The notes under the pieces are model-generated. The model was not told the DNA's origin and ran no database searches. It saw only the letters and a program-made list of their open reading frames with translations. From an uncultured archaeon (GTDB taxonomy: Archaea; Halobacteriota; Halobacteria; Halobacteriales; Haloferacaceae): a stretch of DNA of 35,371 bases. The stretch spans positions 1 through 35,371 of the forward strand of contig CAKZPG010000020.1 of NCBI GenBank assembly GCA_937138675.1. Direction: 5' to 3'. Below, piece by piece: positions 1 through 7,737 of this stretch. Positions within the stretch are counted from its first letter, which is position 1, and each line of letters starts with the position of its first letter. The translations under genes and the position numbers were made by a program.

Positions 1-854
1 GTGAGGTCGGGGCCGCCCGTGATGTGGACGAGCCCACCCGAGGCGCCGCGGTAGTCGACGTCAAGGAGCGGGTGACTCATCGCGTCGGAGACGACTTCGC
101 GGGTCTTGTTCTTGTCCTGTGTCTCGCCGACGAGCATGACTGCCACGCCGCCCTGATTCATGATCGTCGACATGTCCGCGTAGTCGAGGTTGATCAGCGA
201 AGGCTGGGTGATGGTCTCCGAGATACCTTTGACCGTCTCGGCGATGATCTGGTCCATCACTGAGAACGCCTTGCCGATCGGGAGGTTCGGGACGTAGTCG
301 AGCAGGCGGTTGTTGTCGAGGACAATGATCGAGTCGGCCTCCGAGCGGAGGTTCTCGAGTCCTTCCTCGGCCTTGACCGTCCGGGCGCGCTCGACGTTGA
401 ACGGCGTCGACACCATGCCGACGACGATGGCGCCCTGCTCTTTTGCGATCTTCGAGACCACGGGCGCGGCGCCGGTGCCGGTGCCGCCTCCCATCCCGGC
501 GGTGACGAACACGAGGTCCGCCTCACCGAGCACCTCCTTGATCGTCCCCTGTGCCATCTCGGTCGCGCGCTCGCCCATCGAGGGGTCGCCCCCAGCGCCC
601 AACCCGTTTGTCAGGGATTTGCCGACGAGGATCTTCGTGTCGGCCTCGATCATCTTCAGGTGCTGCTTGTCGGTGTTGATCGCCACTGTCTCGGCACCGT
701 CGACACCGATGTTGTACAGCCGATTGACCGTGTTATTGCCCGCACCGCCGGCACCGACGACGACGATTCGCGGACTGCCGAACTCGTCGGCGTCTTCGTT
801 GTCGCGCTGCTCTGCCTCCTCGTTCTCGATCGCCTCCTGAACGAAGCCCTGCAT
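1..854 (-). CDS. ftsZ2: Cell division GTPase FtsZ2 (3' end off window)
   Basis: Tubulin-family GTPase that polymerises at the archaeal division site. It is absent from the ORF track because no stop lies in the window. The minus frame from the ATG at 854 begins [17 protein letters not shown], then gives the nucleotide-binding [12 protein letters not shown] segment and the tubulin signature [14 protein letters not shown], so the GTPase domain is present and the C-terminal domain is cut by the left edge. The start lies one base after the cdrS stop, so translation is probably coupled. The FtsZ2 rather than FtsZ1 call rests on the adjacent cdrS/cdrL, an arrangement described in Halobacterium and Haloferax. 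The family is certain, the paralogue very likely. Confidence 0.95.
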   Translation of the reverse strand, partial: MQGFVQEAIENEEAEQRDNEDADEFGSPRIVVVGAGGAGNNTVNRLYNIGVDGAETVAINTDKQHLKMIEADTKILVGKSLTNGLGAGGDPSMGERATEMAQGTIKEVLGEADLVFVTAGMGGGTGTGAAPVVSKIAKEQGAIVVGMVSTPFNVERARTVKAEEGLENLRSEADSIIVLDNNRLLDYVPNLPIGKAFSVMDQIIAETVKGISETITQPSLINLDYADMSTIMNQGGVAVMLVGETQDKNKTREVVSDAMSHPLLDVDYRGASGGLVHITGGPDL

Positions 855-855
855 C

Positions 856-1041
856 TCAGACCCTCGCCCAGCTGCGTTTGTCACGGCGATCGCTCGAGTC
901 GCGAGAGTCGTCCTGCTCCGCTAGCATCTCCCGAACAGCGGAGCGAATCGCCTCGCTCCGATTCGGGAACTCTCCCGTCTCGACCATCTGTTCAACCTCA
1001 TCGATCTGTTGCTTCGGTATCCGTAGCGTCACACGCTCCAT
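856..1041 (-). CDS. cdrS: Ribbon-helix-helix division regulator CdrS
   Basis: Short (61 aa) ribbon-helix-helix DNA-binding protein. I chose the ATG at 1041 over the track start at 1074 because [12 protein letters not shown] is the normal N-terminus of the family: a beta strand (ERVTLRIP) followed by two helices ending near EMLAEQ. The rest is a short charged tail. It lies directly upstream of ftsZ2 with a one-base gap. CdrS of Halobacterium is known to regulate ftsZ2 and the shift from growth to division. The same role is inferred here from identity and position. RHH proteins bind DNA as dimers, and inverted repeats stand upstream. Confidence 0.93.
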   Translation of the reverse strand: MERVTLRIPKQQIDEVEQMVETGEFPNRSEAIRSAVREMLAEQDDSRDSSDRRDKRSWARV

Positions 1042-1057
1042 ATTTTTGTTTCCCCCG

Positions 1058-1200
1058 GTAAGACGGTCGAGCACGAGCCCTGTTTACCGCCCTACGAGCG
1101 TAGATCGCCCGACTGCACCGGGTTCGGTGAGCCGGACGTCGCCCTGTAAGACGACCGTCTTACGCGATTGCTACGATTGCTGGATGGTACTTAAAAATAT
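1058..1200 (-). promoter_or_regulatory. cdrS-ftsZ2 upstream region: inverted repeat and TATA-like box
   Basis: In the gap before cdrS there is a perfect inverted repeat, GTAAGAC-GACC-GTCTTAC (1146-1163), and a further half-site GTAAGAC at 1058-1064. On the minus strand ATATTTTTAAGTACC (1186-1200) resembles a haloarchaeal TATA box. A transcript from it would start near 1165, so the palindrome would sit at or just past the start site. Related GTAAG/CTTAC half-sites recur upstream of cdrL. Binding by CdrS or CdrL is inference. Confidence 0.5.
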
Positions 1201-1263
1201 CGCCGATCGTATGACGCACGTATGCCAACGACGTAAACCAGTGTTTCCGGCGTTTACCCGCCC

Positions 1264-1881
1264 CTACGACTGGTCTAGTACGTCCGCCGCAGGTGTCCGA
1301 CGACCACACGAGGGGCAGAACCCCCAGTCAGATCGGAGCTCGTCACCGCAGTCACAGAAGACTCGGTGGGAGGTCTTCTCGCCACAGTTCGGACAGTAAA
1401 CGTGCCCAGGACCGACGGTTTCGCCACATTGGCCACACGGTTTACGCGTCGTTTGCGTCTCTCGGACCCTGTCGTCAGACGTACTACTATTGTTTGAGGA
1501 GGCCGTCTTACGACCGTCAACGGGCGCTTTGGGGCTCTGATCGGGCGTCTCCGCCTCTGTGGGTGTCGTCTCGGCCGCTCGGTCAGTCTCCCCAACTGCC
1601 GAATTCGTCGCGTTTACCCCGTCGAGCGTGATGTTTACGTTCACATCGCGCTCCGGCGAGAGACGAGAGTAGTCGGCGAGATGTGCGTCGAGTCGCTCGG
1701 CGAGGAGCTGGTCGACGCGCTCCGCAATCGCGTCATCAACCCCGGTGGACGGCTCATCTGACACGTGTGCGCCGTCGAGGTACGCACGGAGGGCCTGCCG
1801 CATCACCTCGCTCTTCGAGGCGTCGAACTCCTCGAGGCGTTCCACGAGGTTGTCGTCGGCGCGGAACGTGATCTTGCTCAT
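1264..1881 (-). CDS. cdrL: RHH-zinc ribbon division regulator CdrL
   Basis: 205-aa protein from the ATG at 1881 (MSKITFRADDN); the track's longer start adds 13 residues unlike the family. The N-terminal ~45 residues are a ribbon-helix-helix domain. A low-complexity acidic/Thr-rich linker follows. The C-terminus carries two zinc ribbons with paired cysteines (CGQCGE...CPNCGE, then CDCGDE...CPSCGR). This RHH plus double-zinc architecture next to cdrS and ftsZ2 matches CdrL (cell division regulator, long). It is probably the first gene of a cdrL-cdrS-ftsZ2 unit, although a 220-bp gap with its own promoter-like signals separates it from cdrS. Confidence 0.88.
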   Translation of the reverse strand: MSKITFRADDNLVERLEEFDASKSEVMRQALRAYLDGAHVSDEPSTGVDDAIAERVDQLLAERLDAHLADYSRLSPERDVNVNITLDGVNATNSAVGETDRAAETTPTEAETPDQSPKAPVDGRKTASSNNSSTSDDRVRETQTTRKPCGQCGETVGPGHVYCPNCGEKTSHRVFCDCGDELRSDWGFCPSCGRRTPAADVLDQS

Positions 1882-1888
1882 AGCCGAC

Positions 1889-1917
1889 GTAAGACAAGCC
1901 GTGGACTTGTAGCTTAC
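1889..1917 (-). promoter_or_regulatory. Inverted repeat just upstream of cdrL
   Basis: GTAAG-ACAAG (1889-1898) and CTTGT-ag-CTTAC (1906-1917) form a two-step inverted repeat starting 8 bp before the cdrL ATG. Its outer arms match the GTAAGAC palindrome before cdrS. A shared operator for autoregulation is plausible but untested. Confidence 0.45.
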
Positions 1918-2009
1918 CACGTGTCCGACGCACGACGGTCAGGGGTCAGAACAGCCACGAGATGGTCCATAACCTCTACATCGGGGTTGCTGACGGCGTG
2001 TTACACGAG

Positions 2010-2288
2010 TCAGTCGTTCCCGTCCACGGCCGCCCGCACCGCCCGGGCGAGATCCGTCGTGCCGAAGCCGACGAGGGTGGCGTCCACCGCCGCGATCGCT
2101 TGTGCGATCCGGTCGACGCTCGCGTCCGCGGGGAGTCCCTCAACCGCGCGCTCGAGATCGACCAGCGCGTCGGGGGGCTCGAGAAAGAAGTCGCCGCGGA
2201 CCGCACAGTCGGTGATCCGCTCGTCGTACGCGACGCGAACCGAGACAAGTTTGCCGTCCGGCACCTTCCGCGAGGCCGTGCCCTCCAT
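2010..2288 (-). CDS. Stand-alone lipoate-protein ligase C-terminal domain
   Basis: 92 aa from the ATG at 2288 (track start 2306 also possible). The core, KVPDGKLVSVRVAYDER followed by GDFFLEPPDAL and a terminal GFGTTDLARAVRAAV, matches the small C-terminal domain of lipoate-protein ligase A. In Thermoplasma this domain is a separate subunit (LplB) needed to activate lipoate before transfer to 2-oxoacid dehydrogenase E2 or glycine cleavage H protein. No catalytic LplA domain is encoded in this window, so the partner must lie elsewhere. The family call rests on recalled sequence pattern. Confidence 0.65.
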   Translation of the reverse strand: MEGTASRKVPDGKLVSVRVAYDERITDCAVRGDFFLEPPDALVDLERAVEGLPADASVDRIAQAIAAVDATLVGFGTTDLARAVRAAVDGND

Positions 2289-2318
2289 GGTGGCGCATAA
2301 GCGCACGTCGGCTTCTCT

Positions 2319-2497
2319 CTACCGCATCGTGACGCCGGTCAGGAAGGCGAGTACGAGCGCCTGAATCCCCTGAGGACCGCGACGGCCTGCTGGACGCCGG
2401 GGTCGCTGGAGTAGAGCATCTGTATCAGGAAAATGAAGGGCGCAGCGGCGTTCTCGACGGGCATCACGCTCCCGAACGCGACCAGGCCAGCGACCAT
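2319..2497 (-). pseudogene. Possible small two-helix membrane protein with a frameshift
   Basis: From the ATG at 2497 the frame reads MVAGLVAFGSVMPVENAAAP then a hydrophobic stretch, and stops at 2339 after an unnatural RRSYSPS tail. Adding one G to the GGGG run near 2375 restores a second hydrophobic segment, IQALVLAFLTGVTMR, ending at a TAG at 2319. This suggests a ~58-aa membrane protein carrying a one-base deletion, or a sequencing error in the homopolymer. I do not recognise the family. A chance hydrophobic frame in GC-rich DNA remains possible. Confidence 0.35.
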
Positions 2498-2568
2498 CCG
2501 AATGTGTCTCGTTGGCTCTTGCGGTGAGCGATCAATAGTCGTGGTCGAGAGACGTATCAGGAGGGCGC

Positions 2569-4056
2569 TCACGGTCGGATCGTCTTGCTGACCCAACCCG
2601 TCGGCCCGCTCGGAAAGGCGCCCGACTCCTCCGACGGCTGGACAGTTCCTGTTCCGTCGACGGCCCGCACCACAACCTCGTGTGACTCGTCGGGCGGGTC
2701 GTAGCGATAGACCCACTGGCGCCAGACGTCCTCGCCGGGCAGTGGCGTGGACAGCTCTGCCTCCGTCCACGTCGCTCCACCGTCGGTAGAGACCTCCACC
2801 CGGTCGACCCCACGGGTCCCCGCGTACGCGTGGCCCGCGACCTCGACTCGGCTGTCCGCGAGGAGGTTCGTGACGTGGAGCTTCGCGACTGTCTCGACCG
2901 GCCCCGTGCCGTGCCACCCACGCTTCTCCCAGTAGCCGTCGACCGGTTCGTCGAGTATCTCGATCTCAGAGAGCCACTTGGTGTTGACCTCCCCCCAGTG
3001 GCCGGGGATTAGCGCCCGCACCGGCGCGCCGTGCCCGCGCGGAAGGTCCCGGCCGTTCATGCCGTAGGCGAGCATCCCCATCTCGAGTGCCGTCCGTGGG
3101 AACTGGACGAAGTAGCCGTCGACGGCGCGAAGCATCACGCAACACCCCTCGGGCGCACCCGCCCGCTCCAGCAGGGGCGCCACATCGACGACGGTCCAGA
3201 CCGCGGTATCTGTCTTCCGCCCGTTGAGCGACTCACCAACACAGCGCAGGGTGACGAACTCCTCGCGGCTCTCCATCTCGCGGAGGTCCTTGAGGTCGAC
3301 CGTCACCTCCTCGTTGACAGCCCCGGTGATCGAGAGCGACCACTCCTCGGAGTCTATCGTTGGGTCGACAGAGTTAATATCTACTTGATAGAAATGCTCG
3401 CTCACCAGCGGCTCTAGCCCCGTCACGTCGAGGCTCGTCTGCCTCGCTTCGCGAAGCAGGTCGCCGGCCGGACCCTCTGGGAGCGCGCGCTGGGCCTTCG
3501 ACCCGCTATCGATCCCGCGCGAGTCAGCGACAAGGCCTGCGACGGCCGTCCCCGCGACGGCAGCGAGGATCCCGCGGCGCTCCGTGTCGGTCGGGAGAAC
3601 CCCGGCCTCGGACCGCTCCACGAACCCGGCGAGCGCCAGCACGCCTCCGACGGCGACGCCGGCGCCCGTCGCCGACCCTGGCGAGCGGGTGAGGAGCCAG
3701 ACCAACGCCCCCACCGCAAGCCCCGCGCCCGCGACAGCGGCTATCGTCGCGACCGGTGCGCGTCCCCGGACGCCCCGGCGGGCGGCGAGCGCCGGGACAC
3801 CAAGGCCGACGGCAGCGAGGCCAACCGCCGTCAGAAGATTCAGCTGCTGTCCAAGCGAGCCGAGAACCGTGATGACAAGCGTGACGACGACACCTGGCAT
3901 CGTCCGAGCGAGCGCCCCCTCGACCGGCGCAACGACGAAAGCGGGCGTGAAGCCAGCGACCGCGTACGACCCTGCGACCGCCGCCGTCCCTGCCGCCAGC
4001 GCCACAACGCCGTCCACAGCGAACTGCCGACGTCTCGACGTATCGGCACTGTCCAT
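2569..4056 (-). CDS. Membrane-anchored molybdopterin oxidoreductase (sulfite oxidase family)
   Basis: 495 aa. Residues ~14-180 hold about six hydrophobic helices. Residues ~215-390 form the oxidoreductase molybdopterin domain: Cys272 in VTLRCVGESLNG is the expected Mo-ligating cysteine, and RGHGAPVRALIPG (340-352) is the cofactor-binding loop of the SUOX/YedY superfamily. The C-terminal ~100 residues (GVDRVEVSTDGGATW) are the Mo-cofactor dimerisation domain of sulfite oxidases. The catalytic part probably faces outside, tethered by its helices, as in other haloarchaeal paralogues. The substrate is unknown: sulfite, or S-/N-oxides, are possible. No electron-transfer partner gene is adjacent. 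GGTTATGCC near 4080 is a TATA-like sequence. Confidence 0.9.
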   Translation of the reverse strand: MDSADTSRRRQFAVDGVVALAAGTAAVAGSYAVAGFTPAFVVAPVEGALARTMPGVVVTLVITVLGSLGQQLNLLTAVGLAAVGLGVPALAARRGVRGRAPVATIAAVAGAGLAVGALVWLLTRSPGSATGAGVAVGGVLALAGFVERSEAGVLPTDTERRGILAAVAGTAVAGLVADSRGIDSGSKAQRALPEGPAGDLLREARQTSLDVTGLEPLVSEHFYQVDINSVDPTIDSEEWSLSITGAVNEEVTVDLKDLREMESREEFVTLRCVGESLNGRKTDTAVWTVVDVAPLLERAGAPEGCCVMLRAVDGYFVQFPRTALEMGMLAYGMNGRDLPRGHGAPVRALIPGHWGEVNTKWLSEIEILDEPVDGYWEKRGWHGTGPVETVAKLHVTNLLADSRVEVAGHAYAGTRGVDRVEVSTDGGATWTEAELSTPLPGEDVWRQWVYRYDPPDESHEVVVRAVDGTGTVQPSEESGAFPSGPTGWVSKTIRP

Positions 4057-4494
4057 ATCTGAGCAAGGTCCGAGACGGGCATAACCGTTGGCCGAACTCC
4101 ATCCGTAGTGTATTCACGATAGGATTCAAGTCTGGAGCCGCGCCAGCTCTGATATGCTTAAGACGTGCGCCGTCGCGCTCGGTCCGTTCCGTGTCGCCCC
4201 CGGCGCCGTCGGCGGTGCCACGACCGAACGGGGCCGCGACCGTGACGACCAACGGCTGGCAGTGAGGCCCGGCGCGCCCGCCAAGCGACTCGCGGGCGAC
4301 CCCATGCTCGTTGGGCGAACCTGCACGCGCGCACCGGGCGACCGTCTCGACGCGACTGAGAAGTCAGGTGTCGTCGCCTCGGGTGTCGGCGACGAGGACC
4401 GGGGCGGGGCTGCACACGAGTGCGCCCACGGGGAGGCAGGGGGCCGTGCCGAGGAGTGGGGGCCAACCGACCACCTGGCGGACGACCCGGCGAC
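4057..4494. other. Intergenic region, no supported gene
   Basis: About 440 bases between divergent genes. Overlapping frames on both strands are long only because of GC content, and their translations are Arg/Pro-rich. A TATA-like TGCTTAAG on the plus strand (about 4153) precedes a short GTG frame near 4191 that stops after some 24 codons; I could not support it as a gene. Confidence 0.5.
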
Positions 4495-5226
4495 GTGACG
4501 GTTCTCGCCCTCGCCACACTCACCGACCCGCCAGAGTTCGCAGACTGGACGCGCCTCGGCGGTGAGTACGTCGCCGACGTGACGCGAGCAATGGGGTTCG
4601 ACGCCCCGTCGGATCTCGACAACCGACTCGAGCGCGGCGTCGCTCTCCTGCGCACGGGCCGTCGGGACGCCCCGGAGCGGGTCACGCGCCCCCTCGTCGC
4701 GACGCTCCTCGCCGATGCCGCCTTTCCGGGCCCGTTCTGTGAGTGGACGCCTCTCTGGTACGAACTCGCGCTCGCAGGGCCCTGTGCTCTCGCGTCGTGG
4801 CGGCTTCGCCGGGTCGCGACGCGGTACGCGGCGGAGCTCGACGGTGTCGACGTACCACGGTTCCCGCGCCCTCACGACCTCTTCGTGGACGGCACGCCCG
4901 CGACGCACGGGGTCTCGGGGTTCAGTGACCGGTTTCTGCTCGCCGACGCCGTTCTCCACGTCGGCTGGTACACCCACGTCGCCCGTGAGGCCGGCGTCGC
5001 GGTGCCCGCGGAGCTGACCGAGCGGACCCGCCGCGAGAGCGTGCGATACTACCGCGAGGGCCGGGATCCGGCGACGCTCTCGCCGGACGTCCGACAGTTC
5101 CAAGCCGCGCTGTTTGCCGACGACGCGTGGGTGCGAGGCCTTGACGAGGCGTACGGGCTGAACAGCGCGCTTCTCGGGGTCTGGGAACGGCTCCTGCGCG
5201 CGGAGCGCGAGCGACTGGAACGGTAG
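4495..5226 (+). CDS. Uncharacterised haloarchaeal protein
   Basis: 243 aa from a GTG at 4495 (VTVLALATLTDPPEF); the 25 track residues before it are Arg/Gly-rich and look untranslated. The body is acidic and mostly helical, with aromatic-rich motifs such as CEWTPLWYELALAGP and DAVLHVGWYTHVARE. No signal peptide, membrane helix or metal motif is evident, and I do not recognise the family. It ends 3 bases before the convergent Bat-like gene, so the two genes are tail-to-tail. The amino-acid composition marks it as a real coding sequence, unlike its overlapping minus-strand frames. Confidence 0.7.
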   Translation: MTVLALATLTDPPEFADWTRLGGEYVADVTRAMGFDAPSDLDNRLERGVALLRTGRRDAPERVTRPLVATLLADAAFPGPFCEWTPLWYELALAGPCALASWRLRRVATRYAAELDGVDVPRFPRPHDLFVDGTPATHGVSGFSDRFLLADAVLHVGWYTHVAREAGVAVPAELTERTRRESVRYYREGRDPATLSPDVRQFQAALFADDAWVRGLDEAYGLNSALLGVWERLLRAERERLER

Positions 5227-5229
5227 CGG

Positions 5230-5859
5230 TCAGTCGAGCGTCTGGCCGACCAGCTTCGACTCCGCGGCCGCCAGGTGTTCGGCGAGCGTCGAGGGGCCGA
5301 TGCCGAGCGAGTCAGCGACCTGCGTCGCGTTCGACTCGCGAGGGTACTCGAAGTAGCCCATCTCATGAGCGGTTGCCAGCACCTCGGCCTGCCGGGTCGT
5401 CAGTCGGCCCCGGTCGACGACCACGGGGTCGGCGTCGCCGCCCTCGAGCGGGGTGCGGAGGATCGACTCGACGGCCACGTCGTCGTACGCCGCCCGGAGG
5501 TCATCGAGCACCGCCCGGAACGTCTCCGAGTCAGCGACGTGGAGCGTGAGATCGAGTCGCCCGTCGACGACAGCAACGTCCGCGACGGGACAGTCGAGTG
5601 CGGTGATCCGCTCGCAGACGCAGGTGGCCTCGGGGTCGCGCTCGAACTGGTAGACCGTCTCGTCGTCGTAGCTGAACACGCTCTCGACGCCCGGGTCGTC
5701 CTGAGCGTCGACGTCTGCTGGGTCGGCACGAAACTCCTCAACGGTCGGGTCGCCGTCGGTCCAGGTCACGCCGTCGGCCGGACCGTCGGCGACCGCCGCT
5801 ACCGGGCAGTCGCCGGGCTGTCCCACAGAGAGCGTGACCCGCAAGCCGCCGTCGCTCAT
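5230..5859 (-). CDS. Bat-like HTH_10 transcriptional regulator
   Basis: 209 aa. The C-terminal ~55 residues (LTTRQAEVLATAHEMGYFEYPRE, then ATQVADSLGIGPSTLAEHLA) are the HTH_10 DNA-binding domain of haloarchaeal bacterio-opsin activator proteins. The N-terminal ~145 residues form the small sensor-like region usual in this group, with cysteines at CPVA, CVCER and DCPV that could bind metal or sense redox state. DmsR, a regulator of DMSO reductase, belongs to the same family, so a link to the nearby molybdoenzyme is conceivable but unproven. A TATA-like TTTGTAGG lies near 5885, and GTGAT...ATCAC (5860-5864/5874-5878) could be an autoregulatory site. Confidence 0.88.
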   Translation of the reverse strand: MSDGGLRVTLSVGQPGDCPVAAVADGPADGVTWTDGDPTVEEFRADPADVDAQDDPGVESVFSYDDETVYQFERDPEATCVCERITALDCPVADVAVVDGRLDLTLHVADSETFRAVLDDLRAAYDDVAVESILRTPLEGGDADPVVVDRGRLTTRQAEVLATAHEMGYFEYPRESNATQVADSLGIGPSTLAEHLAAAESKLVGQTLD

Positions 5860-6164
5860 GTGATGCTCTACTGATCACACCTACAAACACGTTGTGGACT
5901 CGAGAAGCGACGGGCGAGCCAAGCGCGACGGGGGCGCGACAGCTCTGTATCGGCTCTGTGCCGGCCGAACGAGTAGAAGATTCAGGCGCTCCCGCCCCGC
6001 GCAGAGCGTGGCCCGACGGTTGCCACGGCGCAGATGACTGGCGGCGACGGTGCGGGGCCCCGCCGTGTGGAGCCGTCACGAAGACGCCGTTGAGCGCCGT
6101 GAGGCCGGCCTCGAACTCCCGTGGCGTCTCGCCGGATACCGGCGCTCTCAGGCGCGGGAGAATA
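5860..6164. other. Intergenic region
   Basis: About 305 bases. Apart from the promoter elements of the Bat-like gene at its left edge, I see no gene, repeat or RNA here. The plus-strand frame 5892-7265 that covers it is a shadow of the protease gene. Confidence 0.6.
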
Positions 6165-7253
6165 TCAACTCAGCACTACCGGCGTCGGGGTAAAACAGAG
6201 CAGTCCGAGCGCCAGCGTCCCGACCGCGACGAGCGTCCGCGGGGCCCCGACCGGCTCCGGGTCGGTCGGGGCGGGGCCGCGCAGGCGCGTGAAAACCAGC
6301 GCGAGGACGGCCCAGAGCCCCCAGATACCAGCGCTCCGGCCGCCCTCGAAGACAACGAGGTAGGTCGTCAGCCCCGCGAGAGCGACGGGCACGAGATACT
6401 GGATCTGTGCCGTCCGCTCGCCCGCAACGGCCCGGACGACGTGACCGCCGTCGAGCTGGCCGACCGGCAGGAGGTTGAGAAAGGTGACGAACGCCCCGAC
6501 CCATCCCGCGACAACGACGGGGTTGACCCGCCGGTCCGTGGGGTAGGCGATTGGCTCGCCGAGAAGCGCCGCGACCCCCTGGAGCAGCGGGGGGTAGCCC
6601 AGTTCGACGGCGGGGCCGGCGCCCGCCGCGACGGAGACGGGCGGGAGCGATACCCCGACGGCGGTGACAGCGATGGTGGCTCCAAGGCCCGCGAGCGGTC
6701 CTGCGACGCCAAAGTCGAACAGCGCACGGCGCGACGGCACCCGCTCGCGCACCCGGATGACAGCACCAAGCGTCCCGATGAGGTTCGGGAGCGGGATGAA
6801 GTACGGGAGACTCACGTCCACGCCGTGGAGACGCGAAAGCGCGTAGTGGCCGAACTCGTGGACTGCGAGGACGAACAGAACGCTCGCGGCGAACGGCCAC
6901 GCCTCCAGGACCCGCGTTGGCGACGCGACGGGGTCGACGCCGTACCAGCGCGCGCCCGCGAACAGCGTCGTCCCCGCAGTGGCGAGAAGGAGCGCGATGT
7001 TCGTCCACGGCACCCCGTCGACGCCAGGCGAGCGCTCCGTCGCGACGAGAACGAACTCGCCGGTGTCGCGGGTGAGAGAGACCCGGTAGCCGCGACTGCG
7101 AAAGCGCGGTACAAGCGCGGAAATAACGGTGTCGCGGTCCGCCAGCGGCTCGCCGTAGTAGCGCACCTCGCCGTCGCCGGTCCGGACCTCGTAAACGTAG
7201 AACTGCTCCGCGAGCGACTCCGGTTCCGGAGGGCTATTAGATCGGCCGGACAC
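6165..7253 (-). CDS. Site-2-protease-type membrane metalloprotease (M50)
   Basis: 362 aa from a GTG at 7253. The track's extra 103 N-terminal residues are Arg-rich and overlap the next gene. The GTG lies ~25 nt after a TATA-like TTTTTACC (7274-7281), as expected for a leaderless start. The zinc motif HEFGH is at residues 132-136, and the third ligand region NLLPVGQLDGGH is at 260-271, both in hydrophobic helices. About six further helices follow the pattern of S2P proteases, which cut substrates inside the membrane. The N-terminal ~80 residues are a small cytoplasmic domain. The substrate is unknown. All catalytic residues are present. Confidence 0.93.
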   Translation of the reverse strand: MSGRSNSPPEPESLAEQFYVYEVRTGDGEVRYYGEPLADRDTVISALVPRFRSRGYRVSLTRDTGEFVLVATERSPGVDGVPWTNIALLLATAGTTLFAGARWYGVDPVASPTRVLEAWPFAASVLFVLAVHEFGHYALSRLHGVDVSLPYFIPLPNLIGTLGAVIRVRERVPSRRALFDFGVAGPLAGLGATIAVTAVGVSLPPVSVAAGAGPAVELGYPPLLQGVAALLGEPIAYPTDRRVNPVVVAGWVGAFVTFLNLLPVGQLDGGHVVRAVAGERTAQIQYLVPVALAGLTTYLVVFEGGRSAGIWGLWAVLALVFTRLRGPAPTDPEPVGAPRTLVAVGTLALGLLCFTPTPVVLS

Positions 7254-7273
7254 GTGGTTTGTTAGGAAGCGAC

Positions 7274-7281
7274 GGTAAAAA
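7274..7281 (-). promoter_or_regulatory. TATA-like box of the S2P protease gene
   Basis: TTTTTACC on the minus strand is centred ~25 nt before the GTG at 7253. It supports the short, leaderless start. Confidence 0.45.
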
Positions 7282-7291
7282 CGCCTCGGCT

Positions 7292-7570
7292 CTACGCCTC
7301 GGTCGCGTCGCGGACCTCGATGGAGACGCCACGCTCCGCCGACTGCTCGCCGCCGGTCGGCCGCTCGCGGCCCCCGTCCGGCATGAGACGACCCATGGTG
7401 TCGTCGACAACGGTGCCGACGAGATAGCCCGTTGCGGCGCCGAGGCCGGCGCCTAGGCCGGTCGACACGGGCCCGGTCCGCGATCCGAGGCGCGCGCCGA
7501 TGGTCGCGCCCGTCGTCGCGGCGTTCTGTGCGGTGCGGTCCGACCGTGAACTGGAGAGACACGAACGCAT
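7292..7570 (-). CDS. Small glycine-rich (glycine zipper-like) protein
   Basis: 92 aa. The centre repeats small residues at regular spacing (TTGATIGARLGSRTG, then GLGAGLGAATGYLVG), typical of glycine-zipper segments that pack in membranes or fibres. The ends are polar and charged (VSIEVRDATEA). No enzyme motif is visible. It lies 38 bp upstream of the protease start and on the same strand, and the protease promoter sits in that gap, so they may be transcribed together or separately. Function unknown. Confidence 0.65.
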   Translation of the reverse strand: MRSCLSSSRSDRTAQNAATTGATIGARLGSRTGPVSTGLGAGLGAATGYLVGTVVDDTMGRLMPDGGRERPTGGEQSAERGVSIEVRDATEA

Positions 7571-7737
7571 AGTTGATAATAGGCTTCGACCGGTGTGAGG
7601 CTTTCGCCCATCTTCGGACGATTATGAATCGTCAGGCGGCGAGGCCGACGTGTGGCACGCGACCCAGCACGGCTCTGTGACCGACGTGGACACACCACCC
7701 GTCGCGACTCCCGTGGTCGACGAGACGGGACAACGGC

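Noticed and set aside
4191-4265. 24-codon GTG frame after a TATA-like box
   Set aside because: Low-complexity Pro/Ala peptide with no recognisable features; could be the 5' relic of a gene but unsupported.
4126-5103. 325-aa minus-strand ORF
   Set aside because: Arg/Glu-rich shadow of the plus-strand gene 4495-5226; composition is not protein-like.
5892-7265. 457-aa plus-strand ORF
   Set aside because: Arg/Asp-rich shadow of the S2P protease gene, which has intact catalytic motifs on the other strand.
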